DNA of 64,000 nucleotides from Deltaproteobacteria bacterium (GCA_029555025.1 JAKPTZ010000017.1:1-64000); one strand, 5' to 3'. Counted from the first letter of the stretch, positions 25,785-36,266 are shown. The notes: generated from the sequence alone by a model not told the origin. Translations and numbers: made by a program.

Positions 25785-26939
25785 TTGACAGACATTTTCA
25801 AGACGATCGTCAGACCAGCGGTCTTCGGGGCGACCGGTTCCCTTGGACGATGCGTCTGCCGCGTCCTTGCCCGCGAAGGAATCTCGGCCACCCACCTCGG
25901 GGGATACCGGAACCACGACCTGCTGGCGGCCCTTCTGGAACCCTCCGGCGCGACATCCGCATCCTTCATGGGAACGGCATCGCCGGCGCTGGCGAAGGTG
26001 ATGGCGGCTTCCGGAATCGGGCGGGCGTTTGACGAGCGGCGTGCATTGGACGGCTGCGGCAGCGCCATCGTGGTCTCGTCCGGCCTGGCCGGCGCCGAGC
26101 CCGCGCGGCTGGCTGCATCGATGGGCATCCCGCTCGTCCTGGGAAACAAGGAAGTGGCCGTCGGATGGGGGCGGCTCCTGGTAAACCAGTCAAGACGTTC
26201 ATCGTCCGGGTGCGCTCTTCGCCCGATCGACTCGGAACACGCGGCCGCTGCCGTGCTGCTTGCCAGGGCAGGGGAACAGGGGATCGCACGCCTTGTCATC
26301 ACGGGAACCGGCGGTGCCGTAAGGGAGATCCCGCCGGCACGCAGAATCGATCTCTCCCCGGCAAGGGTTCTCGATCACCCGGTCTGGCGGATGGGCCGAA
26401 AAATCACCGTGGATTCGGCGACCCTGATCAACAAGGCTTTCGAGGTCATCGAGGCTGCCGTCCTCTTCGACCTTCCGCCGGAAAAAATTTCCGTCAGATT
26501 CGATCGCGACGCCCGGATTCACGCGGCAATCACGACGGCGGACGGTCGGACGCTCGCCTTCGCCGGCCCGCCCGAGATGGAGACCCCGGTGAGGATCGCA
26601 TGCGGGCTGAAGATTCCAGAAACGGCCGAAGTCCTTGAAGGGGCGGCGGGCGGCGCCGCGGTCGAGTCGCTGCGAACCCCGGAAGGCCCCGACAGGCGAG
26701 CCATAGAGCTTGGCCACGCTGCAATCGAGGCCGGGGGAACCATGCCGATGGTGCTTGCCGTGGCCGACGAAATCGCCGTCACGGCCTTCCTTGAGGGAAG
26801 GATGCGCTTCGGCGACATAGTTCCATTCGTCGAATACTCGTTTGACAAATCGATCCGTGCCGCGCGCCGGGATCCGTTCGATCCGGCCGACCTGCTCGCG
26901 ACCGAAGCCGAGACGCGGCAGTCCGCTCAAATCGCCTGA
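25785..26939 (+). CDS. dxr: 1-deoxy-D-xylulose 5-phosphate reductoisomerase
   Basis: The second enzyme of the MEP isoprenoid pathway reduces and rearranges DXP with NADPH. It has 384 residues. The Rossmann loop is FGATGSLG. The metal site DSEH, the HPVWRMGRK loop with its His, VDSAT, and the NKAFEVIEA helix are intact. It diverges from most DXRs: TGSGGPFR reads TGTGGAVR, and the residues after DSEH are AAAAVL. The start is TTG with only a weak ribosome site; no better start is seen nearby. Confidence 0.88.
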   Translation: MTDIFKTIVRPAVFGATGSLGRCVCRVLAREGISATHLGGYRNHDLLAALLEPSGATSASFMGTASPALAKVMAASGIGRAFDERRALDGCGSAIVVSSGLAGAEPARLAASMGIPLVLGNKEVAVGWGRLLVNQSRRSSSGCALRPIDSEHAAAAVLLARAGEQGIARLVITGTGGAVREIPPARRIDLSPARVLDHPVWRMGRKITVDSATLINKAFEVIEAAVLFDLPPEKISVRFDRDARIHAAITTADGRTLAFAGPPEMETPVRIACGLKIPETAEVLEGAAGGAAVESLRTPEGPDRRAIELGHAAIEAGGTMPMVLAVADEIAVTAFLEGRMRFGDIVPFVEYSFDKSIRAARRDPFDPADLLATEAETRQSAQIA

Positions 26940-27016
26940 CACGCACCGCATGCGGGTCGTCTTCTTGGCACCCGCGCCCCTGCACGTTTACGATCCATGG
27001 CGGAGGTGACCAGCCG

Positions 27017-27799
27017 ATGAAACTGGCGACCAGAATCGCGCTTATTACGCTGCCGCTGCTGCTTCTGCCCCTGTCGGCGGCCTCCGCGGACAAGACCGTC
27101 CGGATCGTCGTCGATCCGGGGCACGGGGGTCATAACATGGGCGCCGTCGGCCCCTATGGCGTCCACGAGAAGTACGTCACGCTCAGCATCGCCGACAAGC
27201 TGGTCGAACTACTTTCAAAGGAAAAGGGCGTGGTCGTCTTCGTCACCCGGAAGGACGACGTTTTCGTTTCGCTCCGGGATCGGGCCGGGATGGCGAATGC
27301 CCTTGAAGCCGACATGTTCCTTTCGATCCACTGCAATGCCGCTGTCAACACGGAAGCCAGCGGCATCGAGACGTTCTATCTCGGGCCGGGAAGCGATTCG
27401 GCCGTGGAACTTGCAGGCCGGGAAAACGGAACCGAGGCCGCGGCGAGCGGCCATGCGCCGGATCAGTCGCTTTACACGCTTCTTGCCGACATGCAGTTCA
27501 ATGGAAGCCAGAACGAGTCGGCAATACTTGCCGCCGAGATCCAGAGATCGCTGGTTTCGACCTTCAGGGAAGCCAGGAACCGCGAGGTCAGGCAGGCTCC
27601 GTTCACCGTGCTTGAAACGGCCCGGATGCCTGCGGTCGTCATCGAAACCGGATTCATAACCCACAGGGATGAAGGAAAAAAGCTGCTTATGGCCGACCAC
27701 CAGGCCAGAATTGCCCGGGCGATCCACAAGGCGGTGATGGAATTCATCCGCCAGAACGACTCGAAGCCCGCGTTTGCCCGTCAAATCGAACTTGAGTAA
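27017..27799 (+). CDS. N-acetylmuramoyl-L-alanine amidase (Amidase_3)
   Basis: This zinc amidase cuts the amide between MurNAc and the stem peptide during cell separation. It has 260 residues, with a signal peptide of about 24. The zinc ligands are visible: His in DPGHGGHN, Glu in VHEKYV and His in SIHCNA. The catalytic Glu is in VIETGFITH. It has no AMIN or SPOR domain, so targeting is unclear. SD is CGGAGG. Its 3' end overlaps the convergent hflX by 19 bp. Confidence 0.93.
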   Translation: MKLATRIALITLPLLLLPLSAASADKTVRIVVDPGHGGHNMGAVGPYGVHEKYVTLSIADKLVELLSKEKGVVVFVTRKDDVFVSLRDRAGMANALEADMFLSIHCNAAVNTEASGIETFYLGPGSDSAVELAGRENGTEAAASGHAPDQSLYTLLADMQFNGSQNESAILAAEIQRSLVSTFREARNREVRQAPFTVLETARMPAVVIETGFITHRDEGKKLLMADHQARIARAIHKAVMEFIRQNDSKPAFARQIELE

Positions 27800-29427
27800 C
27801 CGCAGAGCATTTCCCCGAGCACCTTCACCAGCGGGGCAAGCCCGTCCCTTGACAGCGAACTCACCGGGATTCCGCGCGTTTCATCCGACAGGGCCGCAAG
27901 GACGGCCGGATCCCCGACAAGATCGGCCTTGTTCAACGCGAGCACCGTCGGGATTTCGCCATGGCCCATCTCGCCGAGAATGCGCCTGACCGATTGAATC
28001 TGAACCACGACGTGCGGATCCGACGCGTCGGCGACCTGAAGGATGATATCGGCGCGACCGATCTCCTCGAGGGTCGCGCTGAAAGCGCCTTCCAGTTCCT
28101 TCGGCAGGTCTCGGATGAAACCGACCGTATCGACCATCAGGCAGTTCGCGCCAGGAGGCAGCCACACGTTCCTGACGGTCGGGTCGAGCGTCGCGAACAG
28201 CTTGTCCCTGGCAACCACGTCGGCACCGCTGAGGGCGTTGAACAGCGTTGACTTGCCTGCGTTCGTGTACCCTGCGATCGCAACCAGGGGTTCCGCCTGG
28301 CGACCCCTTTTCCGGCGCCTCAGATCACGCCGACCGGCCTCCTGAAGGATCCTCTGCTCAAGCTGATGGATGCGGTCGCGCGCCCTTCTGCGTTCCATTT
28401 CGAGCTTCGTTTCGCCCGGTCCGAGCGCGCCGATGCCCCCGGACAGCCTGGACATCGCGTCGTCCCGTTCCGACAAACGCGGGAGGTTGTACCTCAGCTG
28501 GGCAAGCTCCACTTCCAGGCGACCTTCCGCGGAAGCGGCATTACGGGCGAAAATGTCCAGGATGAGCTGGTTACGGTCGAGAACCCTGACCCCGGCCACC
28601 TCGGAGATGCTGCGCTGCTGCGACGGGGTCAGAGTAACCCCGAAGATGATCAGGTCGGCCGCCCCGTGGAGGCACTTGAGGGCTACCTCCTTCAGCTTTC
28701 CGACACCGGTGACGTACCTCGGGTCGGGCTCCTGCCGTCGCTGGACAACCGTCTCGATGACGGCCACGCCGGCCGTGTAGCACAAGGCCTCCATCTCGCT
28801 TCGTTCCCATTCCAGATCGTCCTGCCTGGAGAATGATGGAATAACCACGATGGCAGCATCGCGCGCCTTCCGTCCGCCCGGGGACAGCAGGTTGTCCGAT
28901 GCCGCCCTGCGAAGCTGTGTCTCCGTGTCGCGGATCGTCGTGTCGAAGGTTTCGACGAACCGACCGGGATAGGCCGGCGCCAGAATTTCCCAGAAGGAAT
29001 CGCCGGATCCCGGGGGAAGGGGCCATGCCGGCTGCACGACCGGTGTCGTGCCGGGCTGGCCGTTTACGACCGCCACGACCGCATCGAAGGAATACAGCCG
29101 CATCGTTTCAAGGTCGTCCAATCCGAGGCCTGCCTGGAATGTCGATACAATCAGCCTGAAGCCGTTCAGACGGCCGGCCGGCATGCGACGCCTCAGATCC
29201 GCTGGAAGGTCGATCGTCGTTCCGTCCCCGACGACCACATCGAATACCCTGCCCCCCCGATCTGCCAGAACCGCAACCCTGCGGCCACAGGCGATTGAAG
29301 CGTCCTGGATCGCGACGGCAAGCGGGGCCCCGACGAAATCCTCGACCGAGGCCTGGCGCTCGAACAGCTTCTCTATCTGCCTTGTCGCGGCCTGCTTAAG
29401 GCCGACCAGGTTGCCACGCGCCTTCAC
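27781..29427 (-). CDS. hflX: Ribosome-splitting GTPase HflX, long form
   Basis: HflX binds and rescues stalled ribosomes. 548 residues is longer than the E. coli protein (426). The first 180 residues or so form an N-terminal extension seen in several deltaproteobacterial forms. The HflX domain (GVGKLKE, GPGETKLE) is followed by the G domain: GYTNAGKST (G1), DTVGFI (G3) and NKAD (G4). The GTG start overlaps the stop of the response-regulator gene as GTGA, so it is translationally coupled. Confidence 0.93.
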   Translation of the reverse strand: MKARGNLVGLKQAATRQIEKLFERQASVEDFVGAPLAVAIQDASIACGRRVAVLADRGGRVFDVVVGDGTTIDLPADLRRRMPAGRLNGFRLIVSTFQAGLGLDDLETMRLYSFDAVVAVVNGQPGTTPVVQPAWPLPPGSGDSFWEILAPAYPGRFVETFDTTIRDTETQLRRAASDNLLSPGGRKARDAAIVVIPSFSRQDDLEWERSEMEALCYTAGVAVIETVVQRRQEPDPRYVTGVGKLKEVALKCLHGAADLIIFGVTLTPSQQRSISEVAGVRVLDRNQLILDIFARNAASAEGRLEVELAQLRYNLPRLSERDDAMSRLSGGIGALGPGETKLEMERRRARDRIHQLEQRILQEAGRRDLRRRKRGRQAEPLVAIAGYTNAGKSTLFNALSGADVVARDKLFATLDPTVRNVWLPPGANCLMVDTVGFIRDLPKELEGAFSATLEEIGRADIILQVADASDPHVVVQIQSVRRILGEMGHGEIPTVLALNKADLVGDPAVLAALSDETRGIPVSSLSRDGLAPLVKVLGEMLCGYSSSI

Positions 29428-30797
29428 TCGGCCTTCCCCAGCCCGTATTCCTTGAGCTTGTAAAGCAACGCCCGGTGACTCATTTCAAGTATCCTGGCCG
29501 CGTGCGTGCGGTTTCCGCCAGTTGCTTCGAGCGCACGGCTGATAAGCGAAATTTCAAGGGCCCTCTGGTTGACCTTCAGCGAAAGCCCCTCGAGCGGAAG
29601 CGATATTGCGGGATCGCAGGGCGACAACATCCTTACCGAATCGGGGAGATCGGCCGCGGTGACCACCTGGCTGTCGCACATGACGGCAACCCGTTCGACG
29701 ATGTTCTCCAGTTCCCGGACATTGCCTGGCCACTGATGATTCATCAGCGCCCTCATTGCATCGGGAGCGAACGAGTCGGCACTGCACGAAGTCCGCTCCT
29801 TCATCCTCTGAAGGAAATGATCCGCAAGGGGCGGAATATCCTCGAGCCTGGTCCGCAGGGGCGGAATCTTTATCGGAACGACGTTGAGGCGGTAGAAAAG
29901 ATCCTCGCGGAAGCGACCTTTCGCTATTTCCTGCTCAAGGTCGCGCGACGTGGCCGCGACGACCCGCACGTCAACCTTCACCGGCTTCGTGTCGCCTACC
30001 TTGCGGACCTCGCTCTCCTGAAGGAAACGCAGCATCTTGACCTGAAGGATCGGCGGCAGTTCACCGACTTCATCTAGGAAAAGGGTGCCGCCCCCGGCGC
30101 TTTCTATCAGTCCGCGGCGATTGCCGATCGCGTCGGTGAAAGCACCCTTGACATGCCCGAAGAACTCGGACTCCATCAAGCCTTCCGGAATCGCGCCGCA
30201 GTTGACCGCGATAAACGGCTTTCGGGATCGATCCGACGCCTCGTGAATCAGGCGCGCGATGACTTCCTTGCCTGTGCCGGATTCGCCCGTGATAAGAACC
30301 GTTGACTTGAAGACGGCAATCCTGGCGGCGACCGCGACCACGCGCTTCATCGACTCGCTTCGGGCAATGACGGACGGGACGCCGGCCTGCCTGGACACCT
30401 TTGACCTGAGTTCGATGTTTTCCCGCTTCAACTGTTCGCGTTCGACCGCCTTCCGGAGGGTCAGGAGTATCTCGTCGGACTGGAACGGCTTGTTGATGTA
30501 GTCGTATGCGCCGGCCTTCATCGCGGCGATTGCGTCATCACCCGAACCGTACGCCGACATCACGATTACGGTAAGCGCAACACCCTGTGATTTCAATACG
30601 TTGAGAAAGCCCATGCCATCCATTCCCGGCATCCGGAGATCACAGAGGCACAGGTCGAACCGATTCCGCTCGAGCAACTGGAGACCCTCGACGGCGGACG
30701 TAACGGTTGTGACTGCATAGCCGGCCCTGCCCAGGACGACCTGGAGCATCTGAAGCAATCCCGGTTCGTCGTCAATCACAAGAACTTTCAGTTCCAT
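29424..30797 (-). CDS. Sigma-54-dependent NtrC-family response regulator
   Basis: 457 residues. Domains: receiver (1-120, Asp53 in CDLRMPGMDG), AAA+ sigma-54 interaction domain (about 140-380, Walker A GESGTGKE) and a Fis-type helix-turn-helix (AARILEMSHRALLYKLKE). The sigma-54 contact loop reads GAFTDA rather than GAFTGA. It is divergent from a sensor kinase at 30904, its likely partner, and coupled to hflX downstream. Its target genes are unknown. Confidence 0.93.
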   Translation of the reverse strand: MELKVLVIDDEPGLLQMLQVVLGRAGYAVTTVTSAVEGLQLLERNRFDLCLCDLRMPGMDGMGFLNVLKSQGVALTVIVMSAYGSGDDAIAAMKAGAYDYINKPFQSDEILLTLRKAVEREQLKRENIELRSKVSRQAGVPSVIARSESMKRVVAVAARIAVFKSTVLITGESGTGKEVIARLIHEASDRSRKPFIAVNCGAIPEGLMESEFFGHVKGAFTDAIGNRRGLIESAGGGTLFLDEVGELPPILQVKMLRFLQESEVRKVGDTKPVKVDVRVVAATSRDLEQEIAKGRFREDLFYRLNVVPIKIPPLRTRLEDIPPLADHFLQRMKERTSCSADSFAPDAMRALMNHQWPGNVRELENIVERVAVMCDSQVVTAADLPDSVRMLSPCDPAISLPLEGLSLKVNQRALEISLISRALEATGGNRTHAARILEMSHRALLYKLKEYGLGKAE

Positions 30798-30903
30798 ACA
30801 ACCCCGCAGGCGGCGCCGGGAACATTATAATCCGGTATGATCCCGTTCGACCGGAAAATCTGGTAAGTTAGGCCGGTCATTACTCAAGCCGGACCGGTCG
30901 CAG

Positions 30904-32388
30904 ATGCTGGGATCGACGGGAAAATTTCCGGGTACCGGGGTGCGCGGACGAATCATTCTGTCGATTCTGTTCGCTGGCGCCCTGGCCGTTTTCGGCCTGG
31001 GACCTTTCCTCCGATCCATGATTCTCCCAGTCCTTGTAAACAACGAAGGGGATCGCCTGATGGCTGCGGCCGAAATGGCCGCGGTCTCCATACCGGCCGG
31101 ACAGCCGACCCAGTGGTCGTCCCGAATCAGAAAGGCCTGGCCGGGGGTCACGGTTTTTGTAATCGATGTCGGGCCCGACCGTGACGGCGGAAACGCATCC
31201 CTGTCCGAGAGGGCCGCAAGGCACCAGACATCCCCGGAAAGACTGATCAAGGCAAGCATTGCCGGAAAACTGCTGACTTCCATCGACCCGTCCAGCCCGG
31301 ACAGGCAGGCATCCGGCCTGGATGCCGGCTGGGAAGCCCTGGTCAGGATTCCCAGCGAGTCCGGTTCGATGGCGGTGCTCGGCATGCGCCTTGGACAATT
31401 CAAGGCGGCGGAATCAAGGTTGTGGAAGCTTGTGACGCTTTACGGAATCCTGGTCACGATCCTGTCCCTGACAGGCGGCCTCATCGTCGCCTTCCTTACC
31501 ATCGTCCGCCCGATCGGCAGAAGCGCTGCCGCGGCCACCAGGCTTCTCGAAGGCGATTCCGCCGGCGCGGGCATGACCGATCTTCAACGAATCGACTCGG
31601 CGCTTTCTTCGGCGGCCAGGATCCACGTCGAGGATCGCCGGCAGATGGAGCGCCAGGACTGGGAAATCAGCAGGATGCGAAACGACCTGAAGGGCGCGCA
31701 GACGACGCTGATCCGCGCCGAAAAGCTCGCTTCGGTCGGCCAATTGGCCGCCGGTGTCGCGCACGAAATCGGCAACCCGGTCGGGATAATCCTGGGCATG
31801 TCGGACGTGCTTCGGCAGGGCGGCTCCTCTCCCGAGGAGGTTCAGCGCTTCTCCGACGAAATTCACAAGGCCACCATGAGGGTTGACCAGACGATCCGCG
31901 AACTGCTGACCTTCGCGAGGCCAGTCCGGGACGAAGGGGCGCGGGCCGACGTCAGGCAGGTCGTTGAATCGACCGTGAAACTGGTTCAGACCCACAAGTC
32001 CTTCAGGAACGTCATGGTGTGCATCGACATCGGGGAGGAGTGCCCGGTGGCCGAAATAAGACCTTCACAGCTCCAGCAGGTCCTGCTGAACCTGTTCCTT
32101 AACGCGGCGGCCGCCATGAACGGGGAAGGGCGCATCGAAGTCTCGTGCCGATGCGAGGATCGCAGGCTTTCGATTGCCGTCAGGGATTTCGGGCCCGGCA
32201 TCCCCGAGAAGGATCTTCAGCGCATCTTCGACCCGTTCTTCACCACGAAGCCCCCCGGGGAAGGCACCGGACTGGGGCTGGCGATGAGTTCCCAGATCGT
32301 CGAGATCTATGGCGGGGAGATCGAGGCCGAGAGCCGGATCGGCGAGGGGGCCGTCTTTACCGTCAAGCTCTGGATGGCCCAGACCTGA
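30904..32388 (+). CDS. Membrane sensor histidine kinase
   Basis: 494 residues. TM helices at about 16-40 and 175-200 bracket a periplasmic sensor segment of 135 residues that I do not recognise. A HAMP-like region follows, then the H-box AAGVAHEIGNPVG (His about 287) and an HATPase domain with NAAAAM, DFGPGIP, FFTTK and GTGLGLAMS. This is a NtrB-like kinase. It probably phosphorylates the divergently encoded regulator. The ATG is the first codon and lacks a strong SD; the intergenic region is only 106 bp. Confidence 0.9.
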   Translation: MLGSTGKFPGTGVRGRIILSILFAGALAVFGLGPFLRSMILPVLVNNEGDRLMAAAEMAAVSIPAGQPTQWSSRIRKAWPGVTVFVIDVGPDRDGGNASLSERAARHQTSPERLIKASIAGKLLTSIDPSSPDRQASGLDAGWEALVRIPSESGSMAVLGMRLGQFKAAESRLWKLVTLYGILVTILSLTGGLIVAFLTIVRPIGRSAAAATRLLEGDSAGAGMTDLQRIDSALSSAARIHVEDRRQMERQDWEISRMRNDLKGAQTTLIRAEKLASVGQLAAGVAHEIGNPVGIILGMSDVLRQGGSSPEEVQRFSDEIHKATMRVDQTIRELLTFARPVRDEGARADVRQVVESTVKLVQTHKSFRNVMVCIDIGEECPVAEIRPSQLQQVLLNLFLNAAAAMNGEGRIEVSCRCEDRRLSIAVRDFGPGIPEKDLQRIFDPFFTTKPPGEGTGLGLAMSSQIVEIYGGEIEAESRIGEGAVFTVKLWMAQT

Positions 32389-32418
32389 AGGACAATCCCG
32401 GGTTCCCTGATTTTGATG

Positions 32419-32446
32419 TTGACATTTCGACAATCCCGATTACAAT
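32419..32446 (+). promoter_or_regulatory. Strong sigma-70 promoter of rplU
   Basis: TTGACA (32419-32424), a 16-bp spacer, TACAAT (32441-32446). It predicts a leader of about 29 nt before the rplU ATG. Confidence 0.8.
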
Positions 32447-32481
32447 TTCCGTCCCGTTCGTTTGGATGTTTGAGGTCCAAC

Positions 32482-32796
32482 ATGTATGCAGTGATAATGA
32501 CCGGCGGAAAGCAGTACCGCGTGAACGAAGGCGACACGATCGATGTCGAGCGCCTGCCCGTTGAAGTCGGCAGCGAAGTCGTGATTGACCGTGTGCTCCT
32601 GGTTGGCGCCGAAGACAAGATCCGCCTGGGTAAGCCGGTTGTTACCGGCGCAAAGGTGACCTGCAAGGTCGTGGATAACGGTCGCGGACCGAAGGTTCTC
32701 GCCTTCAAGAAGCGTCGTCGCCAGAATTCCAAAAGAATCCGCGGCCACCGTCAGGAATTTACCCGGCTGGTCATCTCCGGAATCAAGGTGGGGTGA
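32482..32796 (+). CDS. rplU: 50S ribosomal protein L21
   Basis: 104 residues. The opening MYAVIMTGGKQYRV and the basic KKRRRQNSKR stretch are characteristic. The frame begins at 32413, but the ATG at 32482 follows TGAGGT and fits the family. It heads the usual rplU-rpmA-obgE order, with rpmA 3 bp downstream. Confidence 0.97.
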   Translation: MYAVIMTGGKQYRVNEGDTIDVERLPVEVGSEVVIDRVLLVGAEDKIRLGKPVVTGAKVTCKVVDNGRGPKVLAFKKRRRQNSKRIRGHRQEFTRLVISGIKVG

Positions 32797-32799
32797 GCC

Positions 32800-33048
32800 A
32801 TGGGAAGAAAGAAGGGTCAAAGCGGCCGTAACGGCCGTGACAGCAACGGACAGCGCCGCGGCGTGAAGCTTTACGGTGGCGAACTTGCCGTTCCGGGCAA
32901 CATCATAGTCCGTCAGCTCGGCAACAAGTTCTATCCCGGCGTCAACGTCGGCCAGGGCCGCGACTACACCCTGTTCGCGACTGCCGGTGGCAGGATTCGC
33001 TTCAGGGTCGGACGCAACCGCCAGTTCATCGATGTGGTTCCGGAATAG
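32800..33048 (+). CDS. rpmA: 50S ribosomal protein L27
   Basis: 82 residues. [15 protein letters not shown] is diagnostic. The N-terminus [15 protein letters not shown] is slightly unlike the common MAHKKGQGS but keeps the basic tail that reaches the peptidyl-transferase centre. No N-terminal prepeptide is present, unlike Firmicutes. Confidence 0.96.
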   Translation: MGRKKGQSGRNGRDSNGQRRGVKLYGGELAVPGNIIVRQLGNKFYPGVNVGQGRDYTLFATAGGRIRFRVGRNRQFIDVVPE

Positions 33049-33164
33049 TCCCCGGGTCGCCTGCCCGCTTTGACGGGCCGGTTCCCGATTCCAGGCATTT
33101 TCCGCATCGGTTCATGGCGTTCACGCCGCTTCCTTCAAGCACCGGCATCACTGTTTTTTGGTGA

Positions 33165-34172
<1,008 letters not shown>

Positions 34173-34197
34173 AGGTTCAAGCGGGCGCTGAAACCTG

Positions 34198-34226
34198 TTG
34201 ACAGACAGAGCCCGTTCGAGTATAAG
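34198..34226 (+). promoter_or_regulatory. Near-consensus promoter of rpsT
   Basis: TTGACA (34198-34203), exactly 17 bp, TATAAG (34221-34226). Transcription should begin near 34233. A T-run sits just before the GGAGG ribosome site. Confidence 0.85.
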
Positions 34227-34266
34227 ACTCCGGCGTTTTTGTCCGGGCTTTTTTTGGAGGTCCCTC

Positions 34267-34518
34267 GTGGCCAATCACAAGCAGGCGCTCAAGAGACATC
34301 GGCAGAGCCTCAAGGCTCGTTCCCGCAACAGGCATTTCAAGACGATGCTTCGCAACGTCGTCAAGAAGGCTCTGGCGGCCGGCACTGAAGAAGCCGGGCA
34401 GGCATTCCGCACCGCGGAGTCGGTCGTGATGCACATCGCTTCCAAGGGAATCATTCCCAAGAAGCGCGCATCCCGCAAGGTCTCAAGGCTCGCGAAGAGG
34501 CTCCAGGCCTCCGCCTGA
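34267..34518 (+). CDS. rpsT: 30S ribosomal protein S20
   Basis: 83 residues. It starts at GTG as (M)ANHKQALKRHRQ, and GGAGG lies 7 bases upstream; the earlier frame start at 34198 is inside the promoter. The C-terminal KGIIPKKRASRKVSRL matches S20. It is transcribed alone from its own promoter. Confidence 0.96.
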   Translation: MANHKQALKRHRQSLKARSRNRHFKTMLRNVVKKALAAGTEEAGQAFRTAESVVMHIASKGIIPKKRASRKVSRLAKRLQASA

Positions 34519-34720
34519 TCCCCGGACGACCTCCCCTTCCGGCACTGTTCCCCGGGCTTGCGGCCCGGCCGACGGCCCGAACGATTCCGACCGGGTTGCC
34601 TGCACAGGGTTTCGCCATACGGTTTTCCCCAAAAAGTTTCTTTACTTTACACATTCTGTTAACATCGTCGCGATTGTACACTATGCAGTGCGGGCATCAC
34701 CATTCCGTGCGGAGCGTCAG

Positions 34721-34951
34721 ATGAAAGAACTGCTTGAAATTATTGTTAAATCGATCGTAGATAACGAGGGCGCCGTCAAGCTGTCCGTAGTGGAAAGCGA
34801 ATCGACGATTGTAATCGAGCTCAGCGTCGCCAAGGAGGACATGGGCAAGGTTATCGGCAGGGACGGTTCGATGGCCTGGGCGCTTCGGACGCTGGTTACA
34901 AACGCGGCTGCCAAGCATCGCAGGCGGGCCGTGCTGCAGATCCTGGACTGA
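34721..34951 (+). CDS. khpA: KH-domain RNA-binding protein KhpA (YlqC family)
   Basis: 76 residues, one KH domain with the GxxG loop GKVIGRDG (42-49). KhpA pairs with KhpB in other bacteria and affects division and sRNA binding; KhpB is not seen here. The ATG follows GGAGCG. The 202 bp before it contain AT-rich promoter-like sequence (TTAACA at 34659) but no second gene. Confidence 0.9.
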   Translation: MKELLEIIVKSIVDNEGAVKLSVVESESTIVIELSVAKEDMGKVIGRDGSMAWALRTLVTNAAAKHRRRAVLQILD

Positions 34952-35042
34952 GCCGTCCGCGACGCATCACAGCAATCACATCCGCGGGAATATCCGGACA
35001 TCCAATCGCGATTACAAGCTCGGTACGCGTCGTACGGGCACG

Positions 35043-35071
35043 TTTACTTTGCGGCTTTCGTGCGATAGAAT
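35043..35071 (+). promoter_or_regulatory. Predicted promoter of the foldase gene
   Basis: TTTACT (35043-35048), a 17-bp spacer, TAGAAT (35066-35071). The leader is about 31 nt, with GGAGG before the ATG. Confidence 0.65.
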
Positions 35072-35108
35072 CCGCACGGCTTTTTTCCAGACGATCGGAG
35101 GACCTGCC

Positions 35109-36266
35109 ATGAAGCGTTTGATTGCGTTTGCTGCTCTTGCGGTGCTGGTGCTGGCCGTTTCGGGATGCCAGAAGAAACAGGCGGCGGTCGAGACCGCGGC
35201 CGTCGAGCCGGCTGCAAAGCCGGATTATGTCGCGGTGGTCAACGGGGTGAAGATTCCCCGTTCGATATTTGACGAAGAGCTTGCAAAGGTTACCCAGAAC
35301 GGGGTTCGAAAGATCCCCGAGGATCGCCTGTTGAAGATCTCGGACAACATCGTGAACCGGCTGATCGAGGAAGAACTGCTTACCCAGGAGGTTCGCAAGC
35401 AGGGAGTCGTCGTGACGCCGGAAGAAACCGAGGCCCAGTACGACGAGTACAAGGCCCGGTTCAAGGGCGAAGAGCAGTTCGACAACTACCTGAAGCACGG
35501 AAAGGTCACGCCCGAAATCATCAAGGAACGCCTTACCAGGAGTTACTCGCTGACGAAGCTGCTGGACAAGCTCGGCAAGCTTTCGGTCTCGGACGAGGAC
35601 ATCCAGAACGCCTACAACGCCGGAATCAGGATGTTCACCGATCCGGAGCAGGTTCATGCCGCCCACATCCTTGTCAGGCTGAACGAAAAGGATGATGCCG
35701 AAAAGGAAAAGGAAGCAAAGGCGAAGATCGAGGGCGCCCTGAAGAAACTGAAGAAGGGCGAAGACTTCGGCGAGATCGCAAAGGCGGTTTCCGAAGACAC
35801 CACAACGGCGCCGAAGGGTGGCGATCTTGGATTCTTCAAGGCCGGCCAGATGGTTCCGGCTTTCGAAAAGGCCGCTTTCGCCCTGAAGGCGGGCGAATAC
35901 ACCAGGGAGGCGGTCCGCACCCCGTTCGGTCTTCACCTGATCAAGTCGTTCGAGAAGAAGCCCGAGCGAGTCAGGCCGCTTGACGAGGTTCGCGAAAAGG
36001 TGGCCACCAGCCTGCGCAACAAGGCCATGTTCAAGGCCCGGCGCGAGCTTGTGAAGTCGCTTCGCTCGACCGCCGAAATCGAGAAGCTTGAAGGCGACGT
36101 GAATGCGACCGGGGCCGACCCGGCGCCGGCCGCGGTTCCCGCTGCCCCCGAAGCTCCCGCCCCGGCCCCCCAGCCTGCCGTCGAGGCCGCCCCGCAGGCG
36201 CCCGCACCAGCACCGGCAAACGCGGCCGCGCCGGCCCCTGCCGCGGAGGCTCCCGCAGGCAACTGA
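35109..36266 (+). CDS. Parvulin-type peptidyl-prolyl isomerase lipoprotein (PrsA/SurA-like)
   Basis: 385 residues. The signal peptide ends at lipobox AVSGC (Cys20). A SurA-N-like helical chaperone region (about 40-180) leads to one parvulin domain (about 185-285; VHAAHILVR, GGDLGFFKAGQMVP, FGLHLIK). A Pro/Ala-rich tail of about 45 residues closes it. It likely folds proteins in the periplasm while anchored by lipid. The start is ATG with GGAGG. Confidence 0.93.
   Translation: MKRLIAFAALAVLVLAVSGCQKKQAAVETAAVEPAAKPDYVAVVNGVKIPRSIFDEELAKVTQNGVRKIPEDRLLKISDNIVNRLIEEELLTQEVRKQGVVVTPEETEAQYDEYKARFKGEEQFDNYLKHGKVTPEIIKERLTRSYSLTKLLDKLGKLSVSDEDIQNAYNAGIRMFTDPEQVHAAHILVRLNEKDDAEKEKEAKAKIEGALKKLKKGEDFGEIAKAVSEDTTTAPKGGDLGFFKAGQMVPAFEKAAFALKAGEYTREAVRTPFGLHLIKSFEKKPERVRPLDEVREKVATSLRNKAMFKARRELVKSLRSTAEIEKLEGDVNATGADPAPAAVPAAPEAPAPAPQPAVEAAPQAPAPAPANAAAPAPAAEAPAGN

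Noticed and set aside
30826-30831. TATAAT as the promoter of the sensor kinase
   Set aside because: No -35 at proper spacing is seen on either strand and the sequence is nearly symmetrical, so direction cannot be set.
34191-34266. Intrinsic terminator formed by AGCCCG and CGGGCT plus a T-run before rpsT
   Set aside because: The two arms are short and far apart, and a near-perfect promoter lies between obgE and rpsT; the T-run is just before the rpsT ribosome site. It could attenuate but is not a convincing terminator.
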